Positions 34,260 to 43,181 of a stretch of 64,000 nt of DNA are shown here, in pieces. The stretch comes from Bacteroides intestinalis. GTDB lineage: Bacteria; Bacteroidota; Bacteroidia; Bacteroidales; Bacteroidaceae. Made by a program: the position numbers and the translations under genes. Below the pieces are notes generated by a model. It did not search any database. It saw only the letters and a list, made by a program, of their open reading frames with translations, and had not been told where the DNA came from. How positions within the stretch are numbered: the stretch's first letter is position 1; each line of letters starts with the position of its first letter. Where the stretch lies: NCBI RefSeq assembly GCF_902364365.1, contig NZ_CABJDN010000011.1, positions 62,001 to 126,000 on the forward strand, given 5' to 3'.

Positions 34260-34741
34260 AAGATACACTTTGTAGATATCGGAACCGCCTACGAGTTTTA
34301 CCGTACGCCCCGACTTCCACCCCAATACATTCCGGAACAAAGCCGTACTTACAATGACTGGTATCCCAATTTCTCCATAGACTTCCCTATCGGAAAGGGA
34401 GAAGCCAGCCTCAGCTATACGGTAAAGAATAACCGGCTTTCCTTCTTCCAACTACATAGTTCCATGAGTTATAACAACCGTTTCATTTATGAAGTCGGCA
34501 ACCCGCTTCTGACGCCCGCAACTTACCACAATCTGCAACTGAGCACTTTATACCGCTGGCTGCAATTCAGCATCAGTTACCAATATCCCTTCATGCTGTT
34601 CGCCCCCCCAAATTGACATACAGTAAACGGACGCGTCCCGATTCACGCCGACTGTCACTGACCGTCAGCTACCGCATTAATTCCAATAGCAAAGCCTACA
34701 AAGGAAAGCATGTATCGGACAAGGACATGGAAAGACTATAA
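34260..34741 (+). pseudogene. C-terminal remnant of an outer-membrane beta-barrel (TonB-receptor-like) gene
   Basis: No complete frame exists, but two frames read as one protein end. Frame one (about 34260-34616) gives VDIGTAYEFYRTPRL, then FPIGKGEASLSYTV, then NPLLTPATYHNLQLS. Frame two (to the stop at 34739-34741) gives LTYSKRTRPDSRRLSLTVSY and ends SDKDMERL. They join at a run of seven C (34603-34609), so one base gained or lost there broke the frame. Segments match the end of the intact neighbour at 35428: GNPLLTPATYHN here corresponds to GNPKLKLMNSHN there. The N-terminal two thirds, with plug and signal peptide, are missing. A decayed relative of that gene is the best reading. Confidence 0.8.
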
Positions 34742-34977
34742 AAGAGATGTCACACAACAACCATATCTTCTATGCAAGACGAATTAAAGATGAAAGTTGT
34801 TCCTGCACAGAAATAATTAGTATCATAATCACATATATACGATAACTTCATCACCAAAATGATTCCATTTTTATCATTTCAGCGACAGGCGCCTTTTTCA
34901 AAAGGCACAATCCAGAATATTTTATGAATAGATAAAGAATAAGGATACACCATATCTGCATATTCTTTCACTTATCT

Positions 34978-35109
34978 ATACTTCTTATGCAGAAAAGAGT
35001 TGCTTCTTGTGGGTGAAAGACTTGCTTCTTACAGGTGAAAGACTTGCTTCTTACGAGTGAAAGACTTGCTTCTTACAAGCAACGCACTTATTTGCGTCAG
35101 ATTCCGCAC
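34978..35109. repeat. 22-bp tandem array (four clear units plus degenerate ends)
   Basis: Clear units of exactly 22 bases start at 35000, 35022, 35044 and 35066 and all open TTGCTTCTTA or TTGCTTCTTG. The first three end in GTGAAAGAC and the fourth diverges. A degenerate unit precedes them (34978-34999) and another may follow (35088-35109, ending CGCAC like the fourth unit). On the reverse strand each unit reads GTAAGAAG, a short centre, then CTTTCAC, an imperfect dyad. The period is the same as in the array at 14677. The function is unknown. Confidence 0.82.
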
Positions 35110-35392
35110 CTATAAGTGCATATTTCAAAGGACATTTCAATCTAAATAAAATGTAAGTATTTCGATATCAATCTAATAATCTGACTCTTGCTGATTTTAA
35201 TTTGAATGCTTTTGTATTTATGAGTTACCGGACGAATATAAGGCATTCTCAGCAGATAAAAAATACAAAATGTCAAAAAGATAATAAGGTAAGGGCTCGT
35301 CGACATATAGTTTAAGTACACGTAAGGCAGGTATTATTGAACCTATAATATTTCAGTAATAACTTACTATCTCCTCTCCCTAAAAATACGCA

Positions 35393-35400
35393 TAGATTTG
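35393..35400 (+). promoter_or_regulatory. -7 box of the barrel gene
   Basis: TAGATTTG, 27 bases before the ATG at 35428. An in-frame ATG at 35398 overlaps this box and is therefore not the start. Confidence 0.6.
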
Positions 35401-35427
35401 CACTACATAATTCTAAAAAGTACAAAC

Positions 35428-37782
35428 ATGAATTCTAAAATCTTTTCTTTTATCTTATGTTTATTCTGCTCTTCCTGTCTGACCTACCCTCTTCGTGCAC
35501 AATCATTGAAAGGAAGAATCATTGACGAGAACCAAGATGCCTTATCCTATATCAATGTTGCAGTATATCAAACTAAAGACTCCGCTCTGATTGCCGGAGC
35601 CATAAGTGATGAACACGGAATCTTCCACATTAACGACATTCCACAAGGCAACTACAGACTCAGAATCTCAGCTGTAGGATATCAGCCACATCCAATGGAG
35701 CTGCAAGTATCTAACAAAAAAAGTATAAACTTAGGAGACATAACACTGAAGCAAGATAATGTCACATTAAACGAAATCATTATCAAAGCCAAGCAGAATC
35801 CGTTATCGGTGAACAAAGGAAAATATGTTTTACACGTAAACAAGTCTGAGTTAAAAAAGCAAGCAACAGTATTCGATGTACTCTCATTCCTTCCAGGTGT
35901 TTTATCATCTGCCAATGGCATCTCCGTCATCGGAAAAGGTATTCCGCTAATTATATTGAACGGACGTGAAGTGCGCTCACTTTCCGAGCTGGAAGTGTTG
36001 CAACCTGATCAGATAAAAGAGGTCAGCGTAGACAATCACCCCTCTGCCGAATACAGTTCACAATGTAACAGTGTCATTCTTATCACAACAATCGGCAAAC
36101 TAAAGGATTATGTTTCCACTCAGCTTTTCCATACTTCTACATTTGCCCGCAAATACAGTGACAGAGAAGGAGCAAATATAAATATACTGCATGGAAAATG
36201 GTCGCATTTCCTTTCTTACCAAATCAAAGATTACCGATCTAAAGACAAAGCAAACAATAGATACGAACTCTATGACCCTGCAACAAACAATCTGATTAGC
36301 AATAACAGTTCGGACAATCGCGCTACTGGACACTCAAACATCCACAATCTTATTATGAGTAGCAACTATAAGTTTAATCCCCAAAACACTCTGAATGTTC
36401 AATACATATTGGATTTCGACAACAGTCGCAATTATGCAAATACGGATGAAGCTACATCACTGAACAAAGAAACTATTGCCCATACCACTGACCAAAGTAT
36501 AAAGAATAAAAGCCAGTTACACAATATCGAAGCAATGTTTATTCACAAAGGTACACAAGGAGAATCTCTTTCATTGACCGGCGGATATATTTACTCCAAA
36601 GACGATCTCAGTAATCTTGTAAATACGGATAAGATAGAACTAAACCAGATTGGCGGAAACAACGATTACCATGTAACAACCCTGGAAGCCAACTATACGA
36701 GAAACATATTCTCTGATTATGAACTGCAAATAGGCGGAAAGTTTGTCAGTACCCGCAATTCCGGCAGTTCGGAATCATATAATCCGTCCGATGGTAATTT
36801 CTTCTACAAGAACAAGACCTTGCTGAAAGACGGTATGCTTGCCGGCTATTTAACACTCAGCCATCAGTTCAACAAACTCTATGTATCAGCAGGTATACGT
36901 GGCGAATATATCAATTCCGATTATAATCAGGACGGAGAAGAGTTGTACAGCAAAAAAAGATTCACTTTATACCCGACAATAGAATGTGAATATACAATCA
37001 ATCCCAATCTTATTATAACAGGCGGATACGAGAATAAAAGCAGCCGCCCAAGTTTCAGCCAGTTATCTCCAATTATCCGCTACATCAACGCCATGCTATA
37101 CGAAAAAGGAAATCCGAAACTAAAGCTGATGAATTCACATAACGCATATTTAGCTCTTATCCTACACCGTAAATTTTCCATTGAAGCGAGTTATACCCAC
37201 AAAAAGAATCTTTCAATGTATGTATTCCAGACGAATCCACAGGTAGAAGGTAGTCTTGTAAACACTCCGATAAACGTAAACGCATCCTATTATTTATTAA
37301 CAACCAATTATTCGGATAAATGGGGTATATACCGTTTTTCTTATAATGGTTCTATCATGTATGATGTTACCAAACTTCCCTATCTGGGCAAAGAAAACAG
37401 TAATCTATATCCGCACTTCAGTCTGTCCACTGTCAATCAGTTTGATATATACAGACAAACCATGCTCTTTTGCAATTGCAGTCTGTCATCAAAATACCAT
37501 TCACTCGGTACCCAAATGAAATCCGCCTGTAATCTTACATTAGGAATCATGAAAACATTCTTTAAAGATAACCGATTGCAGATTGTTATTTCCGCTAATG
37601 ACATTCTGCACAAATCACAAGCCAATTCCACCACCCATATCAACAATGTCTGGTCACAGAAACTTTTAGACCCTGATAGCCAGAGTATAATGGTTTCCAT
37701 TAAATATAATTTGAATAACTTCAAGAATGTATTCCAGAAGAATAAAGCAAATGCAGAAGAAATCAATAGAATCGTAAACTGA
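35428..37782 (+). CDS. Outer-membrane beta-barrel protein, TonB-receptor-like, with N-terminal carboxypeptidase-regulatory-like domain
   Basis: 784 residues from the ATG at 35428 (MNSKIFSFILCLFCSSC...). After the signal peptide (cut near RAQ, about 26) comes a carboxypeptidase-regulatory-like beta-sandwich (about 28-110; SLKGRIIDENQDALSYINV). A plug-like part follows (about 125-220; LPGVLSSANGISVIGKG and ILNGREVRSLSELEVL). The rest is a barrel ending without a canonical SusC C-terminus, and it contains SFSQLSPIIRYINAMLYEKG, typical of the second group of outer-membrane barrels in Bacteroidetes. It probably imports or binds an outside ligand, but no SusD partner is next to it, so it is not a SusCD pair. 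The ligand is unknown. Confidence 0.8.
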   Translation: MNSKIFSFILCLFCSSCLTYPLRAQSLKGRIIDENQDALSYINVAVYQTKDSALIAGAISDEHGIFHINDIPQGNYRLRISAVGYQPHPMELQVSNKKSINLGDITLKQDNVTLNEIIIKAKQNPLSVNKGKYVLHVNKSELKKQATVFDVLSFLPGVLSSANGISVIGKGIPLIILNGREVRSLSELEVLQPDQIKEVSVDNHPSAEYSSQCNSVILITTIGKLKDYVSTQLFHTSTFARKYSDREGANINILHGKWSHFLSYQIKDYRSKDKANNRYELYDPATNNLISNNSSDNRATGHSNIHNLIMSSNYKFNPQNTLNVQYILDFDNSRNYANTDEATSLNKETIAHTTDQSIKNKSQLHNIEAMFIHKGTQGESLSLTGGYIYSKDDLSNLVNTDKIELNQIGGNNDYHVTTLEANYTRNIFSDYELQIGGKFVSTRNSGSSESYNPSDGNFFYKNKTLLKDGMLAGYLTLSHQFNKLYVSAGIRGEYINSDYNQDGEELYSKKRFTLYPTIECEYTINPNLIITGGYENKSSRPSFSQLSPIIRYINAMLYEKGNPKLKLMNSHNAYLALILHRKFSIEASYTHKKNLSMYVFQTNPQVEGSLVNTPINVNASYYLLTTNYSDKWGIYRFSYNGSIMYDVTKLPYLGKENSNLYPHFSLSTVNQFDIYRQTMLFCNCSLSSKYHSLGTQMKSACNLTLGIMKTFFKDNRLQIVISANDILHKSQANSTTHINNVWSQKLLDPDSQSIMVSIKYNLNNFKNVFQKNKANAEEINRIVN

Positions 37783-37820
37783 TAAAATCAATAAAAGCTT
37801 CTTTTTTTCCGCACGGATTG

Positions 37821-37851
37821 TTGCAACAAGTAAAAGTTTGTTTTATTTTTG
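37821..37851 (+). promoter_or_regulatory. Promoter of the XRE-cupin / acyl-CoA ligase pair
   Basis: TTG (37821-37823), 20 bases, then TATTTTTG (37844-37851), 50 bases before the ATG. Confidence 0.7.
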
Positions 37852-37901
37852 CAGTTTAACAATACAATTTATAACCTAATAGGCGAAAAACATTATCAAT
37901 T

Positions 37902-38477
37902 ATGGATACAAGCAAGATTGTCGGAGAAAAGATTAAGTCGCTCCGTGAAAGCCAGTCAATCAGCATTGAGCAACTGGCCGAACGTTCCGGTTTAGCCGTG
38001 GAACAGATTGAACGCATTGAGAAAAACATCGACTTGCCATCACTGGCTCCACTTATCAAAATAGCACGTGTTCTAGGCGTACGACTGGGGACTTTCCTTG
38101 ACGATCAGGATGAAACCGGTCCGGCTATCTGCCGCAAGACGGAAGCCAAAGACACCATCAGTTTCTCCAACAACGCTATCCAAAGCCGCAAGCACATGGA
38201 ATACCATTCCCTGTCCAAAGCAAAGGCCGACCGTCACATGGAACCGTTCATCATTGACGTGGCTGCCACGGAAGACAGTGACTTTGTACTCTCCTCACAC
38301 GAAGGTGAAGAGTTTATTATGGTTATGGAAGGTATTATGGAAATCAGTTATGGCAAAAACACATACTTGCTTGAAGAAGGAGACAGCATCTATTATGACT
38401 CCATTGTTCCGCACCACGTACATGCTTACGAAGGCAAAGCGGCAAAAATTCTTGCAGTAATCTATACACCCATTTAG
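37902..38477 (+). CDS. XRE-family transcriptional regulator with C-terminal cupin domain
   Basis: 191 residues. The helix-turn-helix of the XRE type covers about 6-65 (IKSLRESQSISIEQLAERSG, then IARVLGVRLGTFL). The cupin sensor covers about 110-190 (HEGEEFIMVMEGIMEISYG and GDSIYYDSIVPHHVHA). Proteins with this layout bind DNA in a way set by a small ligand held in the cupin. The next gene, an acyl-CoA ligase, starts 110 bases later in the same direction and is the likely target or partner. The stop codon lies at the edge of a large inverted repeat. The ligand is not determined. Confidence 0.88.
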   Translation: MDTSKIVGEKIKSLRESQSISIEQLAERSGLAVEQIERIEKNIDLPSLAPLIKIARVLGVRLGTFLDDQDETGPAICRKTEAKDTISFSNNAIQSRKHMEYHSLSKAKADRHMEPFIIDVAATEDSDFVLSSHEGEEFIMVMEGIMEISYGKNTYLLEEGDSIYYDSIVPHHVHAYEGKAAKILAVIYTPI

Positions 38478-38567
38478 TGATAAATGATTAGTGTCAGGTT
38501 AGTGATAAGCGCAATACTTATCACTAACCTGACACTAATTATCCCAGTACTAATCACTTATCACTAA
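38473..38567. repeat. Nested inverted-repeat element between the XRE-cupin and ligase genes
   Basis: Inner arms 38487-38509 and 38517-38539 are a perfect 23-bp inverted repeat around the loop CGCAATA. Outer arms 38473-38490 and 38550-38567 pair over 18 bp with one mismatch and overlap the inner arm by four bases, so the two folds compete. The word TTAGTGATAA recurs through the element. No T run follows, so it is not a standard terminator. Confidence 0.88.
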
Positions 38568-38587
38568 ACACCTAATCATTATTTTTC

Positions 38588-40234
38588 ATGTTATACGAAA
38601 GAACACTCGGCCAATGGCTGGAGCACTGGGCAGAGACTACGCCCGATAAAGAATATATTGTTTATTCCGACCGTAACCTGCGCTTCACCTGGAGCCAGTT
38701 CAACCGCCGGGTAGACGACATGGCGAAAGGACTAATCTCTATTGGCGTAGAACGCGGCACACATGTAGGTATATGGGCTGCCAATGTACCCGACTGGCTT
38801 ACCCTTCTGTATGCCTGCGCCAAAATCGGTGCCGTTTATGTAACCGTAAACACCAACTACAAACAAGCCGAGCTGGAATACTTGTGCGAAAACTCGGATA
38901 TGCACACCCTTTGCATTGTGAATGGTGAAAAAGACAGCGACTTCGTGCAAATGACATATACCATGCTGCCGGAATTGAAAAACTGCGAACGTGGACATCT
39001 GAAGAGCCAACGTTTCCCACACATGCGCAACGTCGTTTATGTAGGACAAGAGAAACATCGCGGCATGTATAATACATCCGAAATCCTGTTGCTGGGTAAT
39101 AATGTGGAAGACGAACGTCTGAACAATCTGAAAAACCAGGTAACCTGCCACGATGTGGTAAATATGCAATATACATCAGGTACAACCGGTTTTCCGAAAG
39201 GAGTTATGCTCACCCACTATAACATTACCAATAATGGTTATCTGACGGGAGAACACATGAAGTTCACAGCCGATGACAAACTATGTGTCTGTGTACCTCT
39301 GTTCCACTGTTTCGGTGTAGTGCTTGCCACAATGAACTGCCTGACGCACGGTTGCACGGAAGTCATGGTAGAGCGCTTCAACCCGCTGGTAGTGCTTGCT
39401 TCCATACATAAGGAACGCTGCACGGCTCTGTACGGTGTCCCCACCATGTTCATTGCCGAGCTGCATCATCCCATGTTCGACATGTTCGATATGTCCAGCC
39501 TGCGCACCGGCATCATGGCCGGTTCTCTTTGTCCCGTAGAATTAATGAAACAGGTAGAAGAGAAAATGTACATGAAGGTGACCAGTGTATACGGTCTGAC
39601 TGAAACGTCACCCGGTATGACCGCCTCACGTATTGACGATCCGTTCGATGTACGTTGCAATACCGTAGGGCATGATTTTGAACACACAGAAGTCATGGTG
39701 ATCGATCCCGAAACCGGAGAAGAATGTCCGGTAGGTGTACAAGGTGAAATGTGTAACCGGGGATATAACAACATGAAGGGGTACTACAAGAATCCGCAAG
39801 CTACGGCCGAAGTCATCGATAAGAACGGCTTCCTCCATTCCGGAGACCTCGGAGTAAAAGATGAAAATGGTAACTATCGCATTACAGGACGTATCAAAGA
39901 TATGATTATTCGTGGTGGTGAGAATATCTACCCGCGTGAAATAGAAGAATTCCTCTATAAACTGGAAGGCGTGAAGGACGTACAAGTTGCCGGCATTCCA
40001 TCGAAGAAATACGGTGAAGAAGTAGGCGCTTTCATCATCCTAAAAGAAGGAGCAGATATACACGAATCGGATGTACGCGACTTCTGCACAGGCAAGATCT
40101 CGCGTTACAAGATACCGAAATATGTATTCTTCATTGACGAATTCCCAATGACGGGAAGTGGTAAGATACAGAAATTCAAGTTGAAAGATGTAGGATTACA
40201 ACTTTGCAAAGAACAAGGAATTGAGATAATCTAA
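38588..40234 (+). CDS. AMP-forming acyl-CoA synthetase (fatty-acid:CoA ligase type)
   Basis: 548 residues. The adenylation P-loop [11 protein letters not shown] starts at Tyr195. A second motif, YGLTETSPG, is near 337-345, and the hinge and C-terminal catalytic lysine region ([20 protein letters not shown], then [11 protein letters not shown]) are intact. It activates a carboxylic acid with ATP and joins it to CoA in the cytoplasm. Overall look favours medium- or long-chain fatty acids, but the acid is not fixed by the sequence. It follows the XRE-cupin gene, with the inverted-repeat element between, and is probably controlled by it. Confidence 0.9.
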   Translation: MLYERTLGQWLEHWAETTPDKEYIVYSDRNLRFTWSQFNRRVDDMAKGLISIGVERGTHVGIWAANVPDWLTLLYACAKIGAVYVTVNTNYKQAELEYLCENSDMHTLCIVNGEKDSDFVQMTYTMLPELKNCERGHLKSQRFPHMRNVVYVGQEKHRGMYNTSEILLLGNNVEDERLNNLKNQVTCHDVVNMQYTSGTTGFPKGVMLTHYNITNNGYLTGEHMKFTADDKLCVCVPLFHCFGVVLATMNCLTHGCTEVMVERFNPLVVLASIHKERCTALYGVPTMFIAELHHPMFDMFDMSSLRTGIMAGSLCPVELMKQVEEKMYMKVTSVYGLTETSPGMTASRIDDPFDVRCNTVGHDFEHTEVMVIDPETGEECPVGVQGEMCNRGYNNMKGYYKNPQATAEVIDKNGFLHSGDLGVKDENGNYRITGRIKDMIIRGGENIYPREIEEFLYKLEGVKDVQVAGIPSKKYGEEVGAFIILKEGADIHESDVRDFCTGKISRYKIPKYVFFIDEFPMTGSGKIQKFKLKDVGLQLCKEQGIEII

Positions 40235-40249
40235 AGAATTAAATATGAC

Positions 40250-40284
40250 GAAACAGGCTGCAACATAATTGTGCTGCCTGTTTC
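40250..40284. terminator. Hairpin between acyl-CoA ligase and PAS kinase genes
   Basis: Stem GAAACAGGC (40250-40258) with GCCTGTTTC (40276-40284) between two convergent genes. Confidence 0.65.
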
Positions 40285-40309
40285 TTATACTTAATTTCGC
40301 AGTTTTCAA

Positions 40310-41479
40310 TTACCCCAGCGGTAGTGTAAAGTAGAACGTCGTTCCTATTCCCACGCCAGAACGTACCCAAATGCGTCCACCCATTCGTTCCACCAACATA
40401 CGGGAAACAGTCAGCCCCAGCCCGGTGCCTTGTGCAAAATTATTAATCTTGCCGAAACGTTCGAAAATCTTTGCCACCCGGTTAGCAGGAATACCGATAC
40501 CTGTATCTTTTACATAGAATTGTACAATATTTCCCCGCAACTGATAGCCGAAATGTATTTCCCCTGTAGGAGTAAATTTAACAGCATTGCTCAACAGATT
40601 CATCAAAACCTGCATAATACGCATCCTGTCTCCCATCACACACAACTTCTCATCCACATCATCCAGTATCAATGTCACACCTTCGTTCACTTTCAACCGG
40701 TGACTCTCATATTCTTCAACACAAGCATGATAAAGACTGACCTTCTCGCGGATAAATTGCAAAGTACCTGATTCCATTTCAGACAAATCCAGAATATCAT
40801 TAAACAGGCACAACAACAGTTCCGAATTCTTCTCGATAATATTACAATAATCCTCTTTGTCTCCTTCGTGCCCCGGATCAATAACCAATCTTGAAAATCC
40901 AACAATCGCATTCAGCGGCGTACGAATTTCATGACTCATATTGGCAAGAAATGCAGACTTCAACCGGTCGGACTCTTCGGCTTTCACACGGGCAGCAGCC
41001 AGTTCACGCTGCGCATTCACCCGGCTCGTCACATCCCGGCACATGCACAACAAATATTTATCTCCCAAAGGACATACCAGATTTTCATAATGATGCGTCT
41101 CCCCTTCAAACTGCAATGAATGTTCTCCTATACTGGGACAACCGGTACGCACCACTTTCTCCATATTCGCACGGATTTTGCGGTATTCTGATTCCGGTAC
41201 TATATCTTTCAGATTAGGATGAGACTTATCCTCACCGGACAAGCCTTCCACATGATTGGTATCAGGAGAGGACAGTAGTTCTATATAATCCAGATTATAA
41301 TCAAAAACGGTCAACATATCAGGGATAGCTTCCAGTATTTCTTTACCATATTGCTTACGGAAACGATCCGAATCTTCATCCTGGCATGGGAGTTCCGGAA
41401 GAGAACGACTTTCCAGTTGCCCTTCCAAATTCCGGATTATCTCCAGTAGTTCTTCTTTTGTTTTATCCTTATAGTCCCT
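40310..41479 (-). CDS. Soluble PAS-domain sensor histidine kinase
   Basis: 389 residues from the ATG at 41479; a longer in-frame start at 41542 lies upstream of the promoter. No membrane helix is seen, so the sensor is cytoplasmic. An N-terminal coiled coil precedes a PAS-like domain (about 55-160; IPDMLTVFDYNLDYIELL), then the kinase core: H box LANMSHEIRTPLNAI, N box LMNLLSNAVKFTP, G boxes DTGIGIP and GTGLGLTVSRML. No receiver domain or response regulator follows, so it is an orphan by position. What it senses is unknown. Confidence 0.88.
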   Translation of the reverse strand, partial: RDYKDKTKEELLEIIRNLEGQLESRSLPELPCQDEDSDRFRKQYGKEILEAIPDMLTVFDYNLDYIELLSSPDTNHVEGLSGEDKSHPNLKDIVPESEYRKIRANMEKVVRTGCPSIGEHSLQFEGETHHYENLVCPLGDKYLLCMCRDVTSRVNAQRELAAARVKAEESDRLKSAFLANMSHEIRTPLNAIVGFSRLVIDPGHEGDKEDYCNIIEKNSELLLCLFNDILDLSEMESGTLQFIREKVSLYHACVEEYESHRLKVNEGVTLILDDVDEKLCVMGDRMRIMQVLMNLLSNAVKFTPTGEIHFGYQLRGNIVQFYVKDTGIGIPANRVAKIFERFGKINNFAQGTGLGLTVSRMLVERMGGRIWVRSGVGIGTTFYFTLPLG

Positions 41480-41521
41480 CATTTCAAGGTAGATATGTTG
41501 CTGAGTGTTATTTTCGGGAAG

Positions 41522-41529
41522 CAAATATA
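41522..41529 (-). promoter_or_regulatory. -7 box of the PAS kinase gene
   Basis: The minus strand reads TATATTTG, about 43 bases before the ATG at 41479. Confidence 0.6.
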
Positions 41530-41590
41530 CTATTCTTTTCAATTATATCAACATATATTGCGAGCTTTTATTTAAAAAAAACCAATAGCT

Positions 41591-41622
41591 TTTGCCCTAC
41601 TAATCAGAATGTTCTATCTTTG
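41591..41622 (+). promoter_or_regulatory. ahcY promoter
   Basis: TTTG (41591-41594), 20 bases, then TATCTTTG (41615-41622), 31 bases before the ATG at 41654. Confidence 0.78.
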
Positions 41623-41653
41623 CATCACTTTTTATTTTAAATCATTGATTAAT

Positions 41654-43072
41654 ATGTCTAAAGAATTATTCTCTACTCTGCCCTACAAGGTGGCAGACAT
41701 TACGCTTGCCGACTTCGGTCGCAAGGAAATCGATCTGGCAGAACAAGAAATGCCCGGCCTTATGGCTCTTCGCGAAAAGTATGGAGAAACAAAACCGTTG
41801 AAAGGTGCTCGTATCATGGGTTCCCTGCACATGACCATCCAGACGGCGGTACTGATTGAAACCCTCGTGGCACTGGGTGCCGAAGTACGCTGGTGCTCAT
41901 GTAACATATATTCGACTCAAGACCATGCTGCTGCTGCTATCGCTGCAAGTGGCGTTCCCGTATTTGCCTGGAAAGGTGAAACACTGACTGATTACTGGTG
42001 GTGTACGCTTCAGGCGTTGAACTTCCCTGGTGGCAAAGGACCTACGGTAATCGTTGACGATGGTGGTGACGCTACCATGATGATACACGTAGGGTACGAA
42101 GCCGAAAGTACCGCTTCTATTCTGGATAAAGAAGTTCATGCAGAAGATGAAATAGAACTGAATGCTATCCTGAAGTGTGTATTGGCTGCAGATCCTACCC
42201 GCTGGCATCGTGTAGCTGCCGAAATGCGTGGCGTTTCAGAAGAAACTACGACAGGTGTACACCGTCTGTATCAGATGCAGGAAGAGGGAAAATTGCTGTT
42301 CCCGGCATTCAATGTGAATGACTCAGTGACGAAATCTAAATTCGACAATCTTTACGGTTGCCGCGAATCTTTAGCCGATGGTATCAAACGTGCCACAGAC
42401 GTAATGATTGCCGGTAAAGTAGTAGTGGTTTGCGGTTATGGCGATGTAGGTAAGGGATGTTCACATTCCATGCGTTCATACGGTGCCCGTGTACTGGTTA
42501 CGGAAGTAGACCCGATCTGCGCCCTGCAAGCTGCAATGGAAGGATTCGAGGTAGTAACTATGGAAGAAGCTTGTACACAAGGCAATATCTTTGTTACTAC
42601 AACAGGTAATATCGACATCATTCGCATTGATCACATGGAGAAGATGAAAGACCAGGCAATTGTCTGCAACATCGGTCACTTCGACAATGAGATCCAGGTG
42701 GATGCTCTTAAGCATTATCCCGGTATCAAATGTGTTAACATCAAGCCGCAGGTAGACCGCTATTATTTCCCCGACGAACACAGCATTATTCTATTAGCCG
42801 ATGGTCGTTTGGTGAACTTGGGTTGCGCTACCGGGCATCCGTCATTCGTAATGAGCAACTCATTCACCAACCAGACATTGGCTCAGATCGAGTTGTTCAA
42901 CAAGAAATATGAAACCGGTGTTTACCGCTTGCCTAAGCATCTTGATGAAGAAGTAGCACGTCTGCACCTTGAGAAAATCGGTGTAAAACTGACGAAGCTG
43001 ACTCCCGAGCAAGCTGCCTATATCGGTGTAACTGTAGACGGACCGTATAAGGCCGAACACTATCGTTATTAA
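41654..43072 (+). CDS. ahcY: Adenosylhomocysteinase (S-adenosyl-L-homocysteine hydrolase)
   Basis: 472 residues from the ATG at 41654 ([15 protein letters not shown]), the usual family start and placed after the promoter; an in-frame ATG at 41609 is not used. The NAD-binding motif GYGDVGKG is at 261-268. Substrate residues appear in [11 protein letters not shown], the [15 protein letters not shown] segment and the [10 protein letters not shown] end. It splits S-adenosylhomocysteine into adenosine and homocysteine, relieving inhibition of methyltransferases. The gene is monocistronic. Just after its stop lies a 33-bp-arm inverted repeat. Confidence 0.97.
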   Translation: MSKELFSTLPYKVADITLADFGRKEIDLAEQEMPGLMALREKYGETKPLKGARIMGSLHMTIQTAVLIETLVALGAEVRWCSCNIYSTQDHAAAAIAASGVPVFAWKGETLTDYWWCTLQALNFPGGKGPTVIVDDGGDATMMIHVGYEAESTASILDKEVHAEDEIELNAILKCVLAADPTRWHRVAAEMRGVSEETTTGVHRLYQMQEEGKLLFPAFNVNDSVTKSKFDNLYGCRESLADGIKRATDVMIAGKVVVVCGYGDVGKGCSHSMRSYGARVLVTEVDPICALQAAMEGFEVVTMEEACTQGNIFVTTTGNIDIIRIDHMEKMKDQAIVCNIGHFDNEIQVDALKHYPGIKCVNIKPQVDRYYFPDEHSIILLADGRLVNLGCATGHPSFVMSNSFTNQTLAQIELFNKKYETGVYRLPKHLDEEVARLHLEKIGVKLTKLTPEQAAYIGVTVDGPYKAEHYRY

Positions 43073-43073
43073 C

Positions 43074-43164
<91 letters not shown>

Positions 43165-43181
43165 ATAAAAACTCTGTTTTT

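Larger units (their letters stand above)
34742..35427. other. Non-coding gap between the barrel remnant and the intact barrel gene
   Basis: About 690 AT-rich bases. It holds a 7-bp hairpin (34891-34906, GCCTTTT with AAAAGGC), the 22-bp array near 35.0 kb and the promoter of the next gene. No further coding frame is convincing. Confidence 0.6.

Noticed and set aside
34891..34906. 7-bp hairpin as a terminator of the barrel remnant
   Set aside because: Two-base loop, no T run and no intact upstream gene; likely chance.
35219..35314. Small frame of 31 codons in the gap before the barrel gene
   Set aside because: AT-rich, basic, no promoter, no family; probably chance.
41609..41653. Upstream ATG for ahcY at 41609
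   Set aside because: It overlaps the -7 box at 41615-41622; the family start MSKELF is at 41654.
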